From JAQVSH01 sp964349835 (GTDB taxonomy: Bacteria; Bacteroidota; Bacteroidia; Bacteroidales; UBA4181): a stretch of 28,898 bases of DNA. Below are positions 19,939-27,546 of the stretch, one piece after another. Position 1 is the first letter of the stretch. Every line of letters begins with the position of its first letter. Below the pieces are notes generated by a model that worked only from the letters and a program-made list of their open reading frames with translations, had not been told where the DNA came from and made no database searches. Position numbers and translations under genes: made by a program. Location: contig CAYGID010000025.1 of the NCBI GenBank assembly GCA_964349835.1, forward strand, positions 1-28,898. The letters are read 5' to 3'.

Positions 19939-20552
19939 TACTTATTACACCCCCTGAATTCATGAACACCTATAGTTCCTACATAGTTATAAGTACGTAA
20001 ATCTGCTACGACTGTCTTGTTAGCTATTCTGGTATGAAAGAAGTATAGTGTAGGTTCCGTGAATACTCTTTCTTCTTCGTAAAAGACGGCCTCTACAGCT
20101 TGTACTACCTTTGAATATTTGGTTAGGTCACCAGTCCATGGTTTAGCAAACTGAGACTTCTTATAGATAACGCCAGATGCTGTTGGGCCGCCATATAGTT
20201 TAGTATTTGGATGTTCCATTCTATCTTTGACTACTTGTGCAACCGCCATTTGACCTTCATAGGTTTCACCTCTGGCTTCAGCAGCTACTAACCTACAGAT
20301 TAACTCAAACTCTTCTTCTGTTATGACTGGTTTTATTTCCTCTATAACTACTGGTTCAGTTACTACTGGTGCAACATATTCTTTTACTGGTGGGTCCACT
20401 GCAATTACTTCATATACTGGCGATACTTCTACCATATAAGCATCAACATTAGTCATCAAGGCGTTCATCAGTAGAGACATAAATGAATAAGCGAATATCA
20501 CTGAGCATAATGCTATGAGTATAGTTAAGCTTACGTTCTTATTCTTGTGCAT
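19938..20552 (-). CDS. SleB/CwlJ-type cell-wall hydrolase (endolysin)
   Basis: 204 residues. One N-terminal membrane segment (about 8-32) makes it a signal-anchor enzyme. A Pro/Val/Glu linker (about 40-80) leads to the hydrolase domain, with VAAEARGE (likely catalytic Glu92), GQMAVAQVVKDRM, and FFHTR near the end, as in SleB and CwlJ lytic enzymes that cut peptidoglycan. It is likely the endolysin, exported by its own anchor. It is followed by the holin candidate. Confidence 0.88.
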   Translation of the reverse strand: MHKNKNVSLTILIALCSVIFAYSFMSLLMNALMTNVDAYMVEVSPVYEVIAVDPPVKEYVAPVVTEPVVIEEIKPVITEEEFELICRLVAAEARGETYEGQMAVAQVVKDRMEHPNTKLYGGPTASGVIYKKSQFAKPWTGDLTKYSKVVQAVEAVFYEEERVFTEPTLYFFHTRIANKTVVADLRTYNYVGTIGVHEFRGCNK

Positions 20553-20790
20553 CAGTAGCCTCCTGTATTATAATAGTGTGTATAGACTTCTCAAGACGTG
20601 CTAATCGCTTCTTACCGAAACCATATGTTGTATGTAATGCTTTCCTAGTTATTCGTAGAGCTTCTTGCACACCCTTTAATACATGTTCCTCCTTCGCTTC
20701 GTCCGCACCAAGTTGTTTTATATAGTCAAAGGTCTCAGGAGAGAGGTTATTTAGTTCCCTCTCCAGTTTCCTTAGCGCGTTTCTGTTCAT
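20539..20790 (-). CDS. Hypothetical helical protein, 83 aa
   Basis: Helical, charged protein (RKLERELNNLS, ARLEKSIHTIII). GGAG precedes the ATG. It overlaps the hydrolase start by 14 nt, so it is probably in the same lysis operon. No known family. Confidence 0.7.
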   Translation of the reverse strand: MNRNALRKLERELNNLSPETFDYIKQLGADEAKEEHVLKGVQEALRITRKALHTTYGFGKKRLARLEKSIHTIIIQEATDAQE

Positions 20791-21220
20791 AAATCTCCTC
20801 CGTTCGTTGGATGTAGATTAGATGAATTGATTCCTCATTAAGTGCTCCGACATCAACACCTACTGATATTAAAAATGGTGTAACAGCTTCTTGTGAGTAT
20901 AGTATAGTCGGATGCACATTACAATGCACCATAGGCATTCCAATACACAAGCCTTCTTTACCTAATCCAGCCCTTAAAAAGTCACAACTTAGGCAGCGTG
21001 GATTATCCGCTCTCTCAGGTAAGTTCTTCATTAGTCTAGCAGCATGTATACTACACCATTGCCTTACTGCTGGTTCTATCTGTTCAAAATCTAGTAGATA
21101 GAATGGATAGTTATCGTCTAATTCTAGGTCAGGCATGGATAAACTTGCATCTACTAAGTTTGTGTATGCTTGTTTAAACTGTAGAAATGCTATAGCCATT
21201 TTGTAGTTTTTATTTATCAT
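20747..21220 (-). CDS. Hypothetical Cys-containing protein, 157 aa
   Basis: AGGAG lies 9 nt before the ATG at 21218-21220. A central motif RCLSCDFL with CIGMPMVHCN (about 94-122) offers four Cys and a His, possibly a zinc site. The remainder is helical/beta without a known family. Overlaps its upstream gene by 11 nt and its downstream gene by 44 nt, the longest overlap here. Confidence 0.72.
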   Translation of the reverse strand: MINKNYKMAIAFLQFKQAYTNLVDASLSMPDLELDDNYPFYLLDFEQIEPAVRQWCSIHAARLMKNLPERADNPRCLSCDFLRAGLGKEGLCIGMPMVHCNVHPTILYSQEAVTPFLISVGVDVGALNEESIHLIYIQRTEEIYEQKRAKETGEGTK

Positions 21221-21386
21221 CAGGTAACACTCCTATGAAATCTTCTTTATCTACAATCAACAAACAAACTTTAACTGGTTGTTTAGCGAATGCTAAGTTC
21301 TGTGTTATCTCACATGGTCCGCCCTTCTTATGACAGTGCTTTTTGCTGCATTTAGTGTTTAATGTTGGGTCGCAGTAGTAATGCAT
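21210..21386 (-). CDS. Small Cys/His-rich protein, 58 aa
   Basis: ATG at 21384-21386 overlaps the stop of the HNH gene (TAATG). Residues 1-24 hold CDP, KCSKKHCHKK and GPC, a likely metal site; the rest is beta-rich (VKVCLLIVDKEDF). No known family. Confidence 0.65.
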   Translation of the reverse strand: MHYYCDPTLNTKCSKKHCHKKGGPCEITQNLAFAKQPVKVCLLIVDKEDFIGVLPDDK

Positions 21387-21952
21387 TACAGTAGTCCCTC
21401 CTCTAGTGTATTAAAGTTCCATAGGAAACCATATGCAGTTTCGCGTACTCCATTACATGCCATGGATATAGCTGATTTAGCTGAGCTTATTGTTGTCTTA
21501 CACCATCCATTATCTAGTAACCATTGTGCAGCTTCATCCATTGCAGTGAAGTCACTAACATAGTCGCCCTCTAGCGTATAGCAGGTTACTGGCTTACAGC
21601 GGTTCCTATGATTCCTGTTCATACCTTGGGTGTGTCTTGAGGCCCAACGTAGATTACATAAACACTGGTTGTCTTTGTTTCTATCTATATGGTCTACGGT
21701 TGGTAGATTTTGCGGATTTAATAAGAAAGCTTCTGCAATTAATTTATGCACGTTTACTGATTTGTATGTTCTACCACATTTGGTATCTATCATCAGGCCG
21801 ACTAGCTCATAACCGCTGGAACCTTTGCCTGATTTTAGGATTTTTTTAGATAATCTGCTATATACCCTGCCATGATTGCTAACCATGTAACCTAGAAAGT
21901 TCTTACACGGTTTCCATACTTCTTTACAACAATCCTTCTGACCATATGTCAT
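21386..21952 (-). CDS. HNH homing endonuclease with NUMOD-type domains
   Basis: 188 residues. The N-terminus WKPCKNFLGYMVSNHGRVYS is the NUMOD4 motif; HKLIAEAFLLNPQNLPTVDH, then DHIDRNKDNQCLCNLRWAS, is the HNH core as in phage-encoded HNH enzymes; the C-terminus (DFTAMDEAAQWL) looks like the NUMOD1-type DNA-binding helix. It overlaps the polymerase gene by 29 nt and is transcribed with it, so it is free-standing. Its DNA target is probably in or near the polymerase gene of related phages. Confidence 0.88.
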   Translation of the reverse strand: MTYGQKDCCKEVWKPCKNFLGYMVSNHGRVYSRLSKKILKSGKGSSGYELVGLMIDTKCGRTYKSVNVHKLIAEAFLLNPQNLPTVDHIDRNKDNQCLCNLRWASRHTQGMNRNHRNRCKPVTCYTLEGDYVSDFTAMDEAAQWLLDNGWCKTTISSAKSAISMACNGVRETAYGFLWNFNTLEEGLL

Positions 21953-23960
21953 ATACTCTCATCCTTTCTAATTGATCTGCTGGCGGTTCAACTGCTTCTG
22001 TTTTTGTCTTCTCTTTAGTTCTCCATGTAGGGTGACATCTATCAACATCTACTGTAATAGGTACCCTGAATAACTCACGCTCAGTCTGCAACCATTTTAA
22101 ATATCCTAGTATAAAGTCAACCTCATCATTAGCTACGCACTGTAGGAGCGAGTCATGCACCTGTAGTGTCATATAGGTTTTGTAGTTATTAGCCTTCAAA
22201 AACTTGTAGATTTCAACCATCCTAGTTTTTGTAGAGTCCGCGGCGGACGACTGGATTACGTAGTTTACGCAAGCATATTCTCTACCTCTTTCAGCATATA
22301 TTTGCCTACCCATAATACTTTTTACGCGCCTCTTTTCTTTCATTACCTTATTTGCTGTCTTTATAAACAGGTCAACCTCTGGTAGATTCTTCATGTATAT
22401 CTTCATTATATACTTTGCTTCTGTTAAAGACTTCTCAGTCATAGTTGCTACCTTAGATGGTCCAGCACCGTATACTACTGCGAAACCTACTGACTTAGCA
22501 TCTCCACGTTCATCATCAGTTACATCCTCTATTGGCTTAGTATATATAATCGCAGCCGTTACTCTATGTGCATCTTTACCCTCAAGGATACCATCAAGTA
22601 GGAACTGTGCTCTACTATAGTGCGCTAGGATAATAGTCTCTTGTGACTTAAAGTCAAAGTCATACTGTGTAAAGCCTTCAGGAGCTATGAACGCACCTCT
22701 TATTCTTGAATCCTTACGCCTAGGCATGTTTTGCATCGAGGGAGCTGATATAGAGAATCTACCAGTCTTAGCTTCTATAGTGTTGAAGTTACAATGTACA
22801 AACCCATTGAAGTCTCGCATCTCATACAGTTTTCTAGCAAAAGTGTTTAATAGCTTCTCAGCTCTTTTGTACTCTTGTATCTTACTAACTAGGGGCACCC
22901 CTTCATCTTCCAGGCGGGCCATCTCATCTTTGTCAAACTTTGCACTACCCTTAGTTATACCTTTCTCTAACATACCAGCAGTTGGTCTGTTATATGTGAT
23001 CAGGTGACCATACCCCATCTTCTTGAGTACTACTTCTATCTGTGCGCTCGAGTTAATGTTAAATGTAGTTCCAGCAGCTTCATATATCTCTTTCTCAGCT
23101 GCATCTGCTTCAGCTATAAGCTCAGGTATTATCTCATGTTCATATTCTAGGTCTAACTTAACGCCCATACGCTCCATACGATAAGCTACCATAAGCATCT
23201 CAGACTCTACCTTATACAGAGCCGTAAGTCCATTCTCAGCAAGCTTAGGATAATTATCCTCAAATACTTTCATAGTGTTCCAGACGTCACCGCATGTATA
23301 CTGTGTCATCAATACTCTTGGTATCTGTCGATAATCTGTGATATGGTATTTTGATTTATAACTACTAACCATATGCTCAAACATAGTAACTGTATCTACT
23401 CCACGCTTCTGTAGTTCTGTAGATATATCTAGTAGACCATGTGTAAATGCGTCAGCTCTTACTAGCTTACTGATGAACATAGTATCATGTACTCTACCTT
23501 TCAAGTCTATCTGTGCGTTAGCTAACATGTGGAAGTCGTAGCCTGCATTATGAAATATTTTACTTATACTACTGTCTGTAAGAAATGGTATTAACTTCTT
23601 AAATTCTTTAAAGCCATTCTCAAGTGTATCGTAAACTACGAATGCATAACTACCATCACAGATTGATATACAGAATGGAAAGTCAGTAGGTATATACTTT
23701 GACTTCTGCTTTACCCATCTACGAACCACTTTTGACGGTAGTCTGTTACTAGCTACACCTGTATAAAATGTTTCAGTATCTACTGTGATGAACTTCTCAT
23801 CAGGTAAGAAACTAAAGGTCTTAGGTCTTACTCTTTCAAGTAGTTCTTCAGCTGTTACCTCCAAGAACCGCTCATCAATGTGCTCATTAAATGTTGCTGG
23901 ATTATAATCTACTGTGTACTTCTTTACAATAGTTGGTCCGTCTTTTTGTTTTATTGCCAT
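21924..23960 (-). CDS. DNA polymerase I-type (family A) with 3'-5' exonuclease
   Basis: Start at the ATG at 23958-23960, 7 nt after GGAGG; 678 residues. The exonuclease domain has D61-T-E63 (motif I), HNAGYD (D142, motif II) and YTCGD (Y221/D225, motif III). The polymerase domain has the TGR...QNMP region (about 399-413), motif A DFDFKSQE (D436), motif B R485...K489...F493...YG (497-498) and motif C VHDS (H602-D603). There is no 5'-nuclease domain. Motif C has Ser where HDE is usual. It should be the phage replicative polymerase. The promoter at 24018 lies just upstream, with a hairpin at the start of the RNA. Confidence 0.95.
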   Translation of the reverse strand: MAIKQKDGPTIVKKYTVDYNPATFNEHIDERFLEVTAEELLERVRPKTFSFLPDEKFITVDTETFYTGVASNRLPSKVVRRWVKQKSKYIPTDFPFCISICDGSYAFVVYDTLENGFKEFKKLIPFLTDSSISKIFHNAGYDFHMLANAQIDLKGRVHDTMFISKLVRADAFTHGLLDISTELQKRGVDTVTMFEHMVSSYKSKYHITDYRQIPRVLMTQYTCGDVWNTMKVFEDNYPKLAENGLTALYKVESEMLMVAYRMERMGVKLDLEYEHEIIPELIAEADAAEKEIYEAAGTTFNINSSAQIEVVLKKMGYGHLITYNRPTAGMLEKGITKGSAKFDKDEMARLEDEGVPLVSKIQEYKRAEKLLNTFARKLYEMRDFNGFVHCNFNTIEAKTGRFSISAPSMQNMPRRKDSRIRGAFIAPEGFTQYDFDFKSQETIILAHYSRAQFLLDGILEGKDAHRVTAAIIYTKPIEDVTDDERGDAKSVGFAVVYGAGPSKVATMTEKSLTEAKYIMKIYMKNLPEVDLFIKTANKVMKEKRRVKSIMGRQIYAERGREYACVNYVIQSSAADSTKTRMVEIYKFLKANNYKTYMTLQVHDSLLQCVANDEVDFILGYLKWLQTERELFRVPITVDVDRCHPTWRTKEKTKTEAVEPPADQLERMRVYDIWSEGLL

Positions 23961-23987
23961 CAAGCCGCCTCCTTCAACTATGAAACA

Positions 23988-24016
23988 ATTAGGAAGCTTA
24001 TTCAACTTCCTAATTA
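23988..24016 (-). promoter_or_regulatory. Hairpin at the 5' end of the polymerase mRNA
   Basis: Leftward AATTAGGAAGTTGAATAAGC and the following TTCCTAATT form a stem of about 10-11 bp. Transcription from the promoter at 24018-24046 should start near 24011, putting the stem at or next to the 5' end of the RNA, where such hairpins usually protect mRNA from decay. Confidence 0.72.
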
Positions 24017-24017
24017 T

Positions 24018-24046
24018 ATTATACACTATTTTATACGGTTTGTAAT
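24018..24046 (-). promoter_or_regulatory. Leftward promoter for the polymerase, ATTACA-17-TATAAT
   Basis: ATTACA (24041-24046), a 17-nt spacer starting AACCGTA, TATAAT (24018-24023). It overlaps the last codons and stop codon of the winged-helix gene at 24031. The -10 lacks the TG extension of its relatives. Confidence 0.85.
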
Positions 24047-24327
24047 CCTTTATAAGAAGTTCCGTGCTCTAAATATTTCAGCCCTTCGTCTGTTATAGTA
24101 TAGTAGTATCGCTGAAGTTTCTTGTTGTCACTTACTTGATACTGTATTATACTTTCTTCTTCCAATAGATCTGTTAACACTATACGTACTTTAGTAGCTT
24201 TGATTCCTGCTGTTTCTGCTATCATGGTTTGAGACATTACTTTTATGTGTCCTATTTCATTCAGCGTGCAGATCGCACGTACTACTTGTTGTTTCTCATC
24301 ATCAGTTGCTTTTATCTTTATTTCCAT
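24031..24327 (-). CDS. Winged-helix DNA-binding protein, 98 aa
   Basis: Reads as a MarR/DtxR-like winged helix: helices (IKATDDEKQQVVRAI), MSQTMIAETAGIKATKVRIVL as helix-turn-helix, and a beta wing (YQVSDNKKLQRYYYTIT). Lies between the deaminase and the polymerase. It could regulate the ATTACANACCG promoter family, one member of which overlaps its 3' end, but this is inference. GGAGG precedes the ATG. Confidence 0.75.
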   Translation of the reverse strand: MEIKIKATDDEKQQVVRAICTLNEIGHIKVMSQTMIAETAGIKATKVRIVLTDLLEEESIIQYQVSDNKKLQRYYYTITDEGLKYLEHGTSYKGLQTV

Positions 24328-24735
24328 TTATATGCCTCCAATCTGATATGTCTTTACGCCCGCCTTCAATAGTAATTCTAATCCAGCTACATCCTTCCAA
24401 CGCTCTATATAGTAGACCTCTGTGAAACCACTGTTTATGATAAGAGTCGCACATGTTACGCATGGACTTAAGCTACATATCATTATCTTATTTTCATCAG
24501 TAGATGTGTTCTTAGCTATACACTGTGCTTCAGCATGCACACAACCATATTTCGTATCAGTTTTACATAAGCACTGTACACCGCCTGCTGGCCCACCGTT
24601 TATACCTATTGAATATATTTGTGTACCTTTCTTATTTAGCGCTATTGCAGCGACGCCGCGTTCTTCGCACTTGGATAGCGTGGCTAAGTCTGCTACAAAT
24701 CTACTGAATACTTTTAGCTTCTTGCTACTTAACAT
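24328..24735 (-). CDS. Deoxycytidylate deaminase
   Basis: 135 residues with the zinc-dependent deaminase signature HAE (H68-A-E70) and PCVTC (P91, C92, C95). This converts dCMP to dUMP, which ThyX then methylates to dTMP. Phage copies are usual next to thymidylate synthase. An additional Cys-rich turn (CLCKTDTKYGC) around residues 55-65 is as in dCMP deaminases that bind a second zinc. Overlaps/abuts both neighbours. GGGAGC upstream. Confidence 0.92.
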   Translation of the reverse strand: MLSSKKLKVFSRFVADLATLSKCEERGVAAIALNKKGTQIYSIGINGGPAGGVQCLCKTDTKYGCVHAEAQCIAKNTSTDENKIMICSLSPCVTCATLIINSGFTEVYYIERWKDVAGLELLLKAGVKTYQIGGI

Positions 24736-25569
24736 TTAATCAGCTCCCTCTAGTACTTTGGTCTCAAAGAATCTTTCTCTATATGGTTCTAATGGTTCCA
24801 TGTATAGACTGTGCTTAAACATTTGATGCATCAGATACATTCTTATAGTCTTCGTCTTCTGGAATGCTACATGTGTAGAGAAGACTTTGTATCTACTGAC
24901 TTTTCTTTCTTTATTGATACGGCCTCTATAATGCTTATCTAGACACTCTTTACATAGCGGTATTATATTCCATGCCGTATGAGCTCCATTTAAGAATGTA
25001 GGAAAATACTTAGCCTGTGTTTCAATAGGTCCGCCACATATAGCACACCCACCAAAGAACTTACACCGATGTTCCCACTCTTGCTGTGTCATTGCAATAC
25101 GAGGAGCAGTAGCTATTACTAGCCGCCATGCTCGCTCATATTCTCCAGCATACTTGTAGAACTGTTCCTTAGCTTCCTTCTCATCTGGTATATAATCTGT
25201 AGTTAAGTCACTGAATAGATACTTATCTAGATATTTTGAAACATTCATACAATCTTTACAGTAACCCTCGTCTAAATATATAGGTCCTATATCAATATCC
25301 ATATATACCCTAATCTTACGTTGTGCAGGATAGAGGAAAACTTTCCCGCATCTACTGCAGTGCTCATTTGTTATCAATGCTATGTTGTCCTCAGTACTCA
25401 CTTTGTAGTTTCGCCAGATAGGCTTTACACCAGCTGCCTTCTGTAAAAATGTTCTATTTAGAGCTAGTACTATTTTAGGCACCTTCATAGCTATATCAGT
25501 AATTGTGACTACTGTGGTTGCTGGCAGTAGTGCACTACGTGCTATATACTTATCCTTGCTGTTTTTCAT
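24736..25569 (-). CDS. HNH-like zinc protein, possibly degenerate, 277 aa
   Basis: Residues about 70-110 hold a CSRC ... CKDC zinc module. Residues about 170-215 carry an HNH-like core with CAICGG, AHTAWNIIPLCKECLDKH, which keeps both CxxC pairs and the Asn of HNH, but the usual D-H before the loop is replaced (YFPTFLNG). Nuclease activity may thus be reduced or lost. It lies between the kinase and the deaminase. A homing enzyme remnant or a DNA-binding protein derived from it are both possible. Confidence 0.7.
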   Translation of the reverse strand: MKNSKDKYIARSALLPATTVVTITDIAMKVPKIVLALNRTFLQKAAGVKPIWRNYKVSTEDNIALITNEHCSRCGKVFLYPAQRKIRVYMDIDIGPIYLDEGYCKDCMNVSKYLDKYLFSDLTTDYIPDEKEAKEQFYKYAGEYERAWRLVIATAPRIAMTQQEWEHRCKFFGGCAICGGPIETQAKYFPTFLNGAHTAWNIIPLCKECLDKHYRGRINKERKVSRYKVFSTHVAFQKTKTIRMYLMHQMFKHSLYMEPLEPYRERFFETKVLEGAD

Positions 25570-25579
25570 CTGTTATCGC

Positions 25580-26045
25580 CTACTCTGCTGTATTAAATAT
25601 TATTACCGGTAGCAAGCTTTCCTTCATTACTGCTGGATATGCATCAGATAGTTTTTGAAGTGTTTCTATATCTTTGACATAGTCCTCACCCCTTGTCTGA
25701 CAGCGTTCCCATAGAACATCTATTGGTGCTGTACAGTAGATTACCATACCGCCACCATATGTTATAATAGCAGCATCTAACTTCCTCGATGTAGTTAGTG
25801 AAACCCCTTCTGTACCTCGCATTATTGGTGCATATACTCTATCAGAGTACCAACATCTATCCAGTATTATTATATCACTGTATTTACCAGCTGTTTCTAT
25901 AGCATGTAAATACATCTCATATTGCTTATCTGGATCTTCTGGTACGCCGAAGTGCAGGTATTTAGAATTGGGGAACTGGAATACTAATTTTTCTATTAGT
26001 GTAGTCTTACCTGAACAATCAGGGACCTTCGAGAATAATAAACAT
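25580..26045 (-). CDS. Deoxynucleoside monophosphate kinase, needs a +1 frameshift
   Basis: From the ATG at 26043-26045 (GAGG 5-6 nt upstream) frame 0 reads MFIILEGP and then TGA. Skipping one base at CCC-TGA (26019-26024) gives DCSGKTT and a complete kinase: the P-loop reads GPDCSGKTT, then ILDRCWYSDRVYAP (the DR/substrate motif), then CTAPIDVLWERCQTRGEDY (the lid). This is the pattern of thymidylate/dNMP kinases of about 155 residues. The extra T lies exactly within the ATP-binding loop. It is either programmed +1 frameshifting, a sequence error or an inactivated gene. Internal starts would lack the ATP site. It would make dTDP after ThyX. Confidence 0.8.
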
Positions 26046-26088
26046 CTATACCTCTACCCCCTTATATTTCCATCTTCAATTTCTTCCT

Positions 26089-26880
26089 TCATTTGTTTCT
26101 ACCTCGTATATATTTGAATTTATCATCAAGCCAATGGGTAGGACTTGTATACACCGGGAACTCGCCACAGAACATATTTCCTTCCTGACAGATACCCTTG
26201 GTCATACATGTAGGTCCACTGTTTTCGAACATAATACTTATAGCATGTAGCATTTCCCAAATCCTTAACATAATATATTGCGTTTCGAGGGTGTTTCGGT
26301 TACAGGTACGTTGTGAGCACATTTCAATAAATGTTTGTGGGGTTCCGGATATTATCAGTACACCGCGTAAACCCTGTGGCATCATATAACCTGCAGCATC
26401 ATGAGGTACCCCATACTTTATTGCTGTTTCATAATCAAGTATAGCTTGTTTACATGTTTTGATGTATTCTTTTGTATACCAATTAGCCACTCCATGTTTA
26501 ATGTACATCTCACCTTCATAATCAAGCTTGGTTAATTCATATGGAACTACTACTTGTGCTGAATCAGTATAGTCACTATACTGTAGGCTGCTGCTCATAA
26601 ATGTAACCCCTACCCTGCGTCTAGTTATCTGTGCTAGCGCGCGCCTAGATAAGCCTACTATTGCAACGTTTATTGTGGCAAACTGTTTAATTGTTGGATG
26701 TGGTAATTCTAACATGGTCTTTGCAGTAGATACTTTATATGGTTTGGCAAGTAGTGCTTCCAGATCAGACATACTTTGTATAGTATGCCCTTTCTGTGTT
26801 AGTCTTGCCATTGCTACCATCATATTTTCAGCATCTGCTATTACACTTGGGTTAAGTATTTTAACTTCAATCTCTTTCAT
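26089..26880 (-). CDS. thyX: FAD-dependent thymidylate synthase
   Basis: 263 residues. The signature RRR at 87-89 plus seven residues plus Ser97 (in VGVTFMSSSLQYSDY) is the ThyX motif RHRx7S with His replaced by Arg. The preceding FATINVAIVGLSRRALAQ matches the ThyX core helix. It methylates dUMP to dTMP with FAD and folate. It sits with dUTPase, kinase and dCMP deaminase in one transcript, a coherent dTTP pathway. Overlaps the upstream gene by 14 nt. Confidence 0.9.
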   Translation of the reverse strand: MKEIEVKILNPSVIADAENMMVAMARLTQKGHTIQSMSDLEALLAKPYKVSTAKTMLELPHPTIKQFATINVAIVGLSRRALAQITRRRVGVTFMSSSLQYSDYTDSAQVVVPYELTKLDYEGEMYIKHGVANWYTKEYIKTCKQAILDYETAIKYGVPHDAAGYMMPQGLRGVLIISGTPQTFIEMCSQRTCNRNTLETQYIMLRIWEMLHAISIMFENSGPTCMTKGICQEGNMFCGEFPVYTSPTHWLDDKFKYIRGRNK

Positions 26881-27121
26881 TTAACATGACCGCCTTTCTT
26901 GTAGTTTCACGAACTCTATCAGCCATACTAGGCTCTAGTTTACTCAAAGCCTTTTCGTATTGTTCAAGAAGAACATTAACTGTGATACCTAATGTGACAA
27001 TATCCACATCACAGTTAACTAGTGTAAATTTCTTAATAGGATTGTACTGCACTATAATTTTCTGTTGTCTATCGTTGCAATTATTTGCATACGTTGGCTG
27101 ACCTATTACCTGTAGTTGCAT
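26867..27121 (-). CDS. Hypothetical protein, 84 aa
   Basis: Begins beta-rich (MQLQVIGQPTYANNC, QQKIIVQYNP) and ends in a helix (QYEKALSKLEPSMADRV). Located between the dUTPase and ThyX. GGAG upstream. No known family; perhaps accessory to nucleotide metabolism. Confidence 0.7.
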   Translation of the reverse strand: MQLQVIGQPTYANNCNDRQQKIIVQYNPIKKFTLVNCDVDIVTLGITVNVLLEQYEKALSKLEPSMADRVRETTRKAVMLNERD

Positions 27122-27132
27122 ACTGCACTCTC

Positions 27133-27522
27133 CTATTCTCTGTAGCTTACATCGTGTGTATAACCTTGCTTTTGACGGTCATAATTTTCTTTGTGCTTAC
27201 TACTGTAGTCATCATAGATATCATCAGCACAAGTATAACCTAATGCTAGTGCCATGTTTAATACGAAGTGCCACATATCCACAAATTCTTCTCTAGCTGT
27301 ATTAAATGCTACTGCTATCTCTGGTAACTCCATGCCACCATAATCTTTCCAAGGTTTGAAGTAAGGCAGCTCATAAAGCATTTCGTGCATCTCTTGTGTT
27401 GCATGAATACTGTGCTCTTTAATGAATGCAGTTCTTTCTTTAGTAACCATGCCTTCAATATCTTGTCCTAGTGATTGTTGGAACTTGTTCTGCATGTCTA
27501 GCATTTCTTGTAACTTATTCAT
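27133..27522 (-). CDS. Dimeric all-alpha dUTPase (MazG-like)
   Basis: 129 residues. The metal-binding residues are where expected for dimeric dUTPases: E44/E47 in ATQEMHEMLYE, E78-E79 and D82 in REEFVDMWHF, then GYTCADDIYDDYSSKHKEN and RQKQGY. It hydrolyses dUTP to dUMP, limits uracil in DNA and supplies ThyX. AGGGGGC precedes the ATG. Confidence 0.9.
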   Translation of the reverse strand: MNKLQEMLDMQNKFQQSLGQDIEGMVTKERTAFIKEHSIHATQEMHEMLYELPYFKPWKDYGGMELPEIAVAFNTAREEFVDMWHFVLNMALALGYTCADDIYDDYSSKHKENYDRQKQGYTHDVSYRE

Positions 27523-27546
27523 ACTTGACGCCCCCTTTAAAAGTAA

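Noticed and set aside
26046..26088. 12-residue frame between ThyX and the kinase
   Set aside because: Overlaps the ThyX stop and has no separate ribosome binding site; most likely chance.
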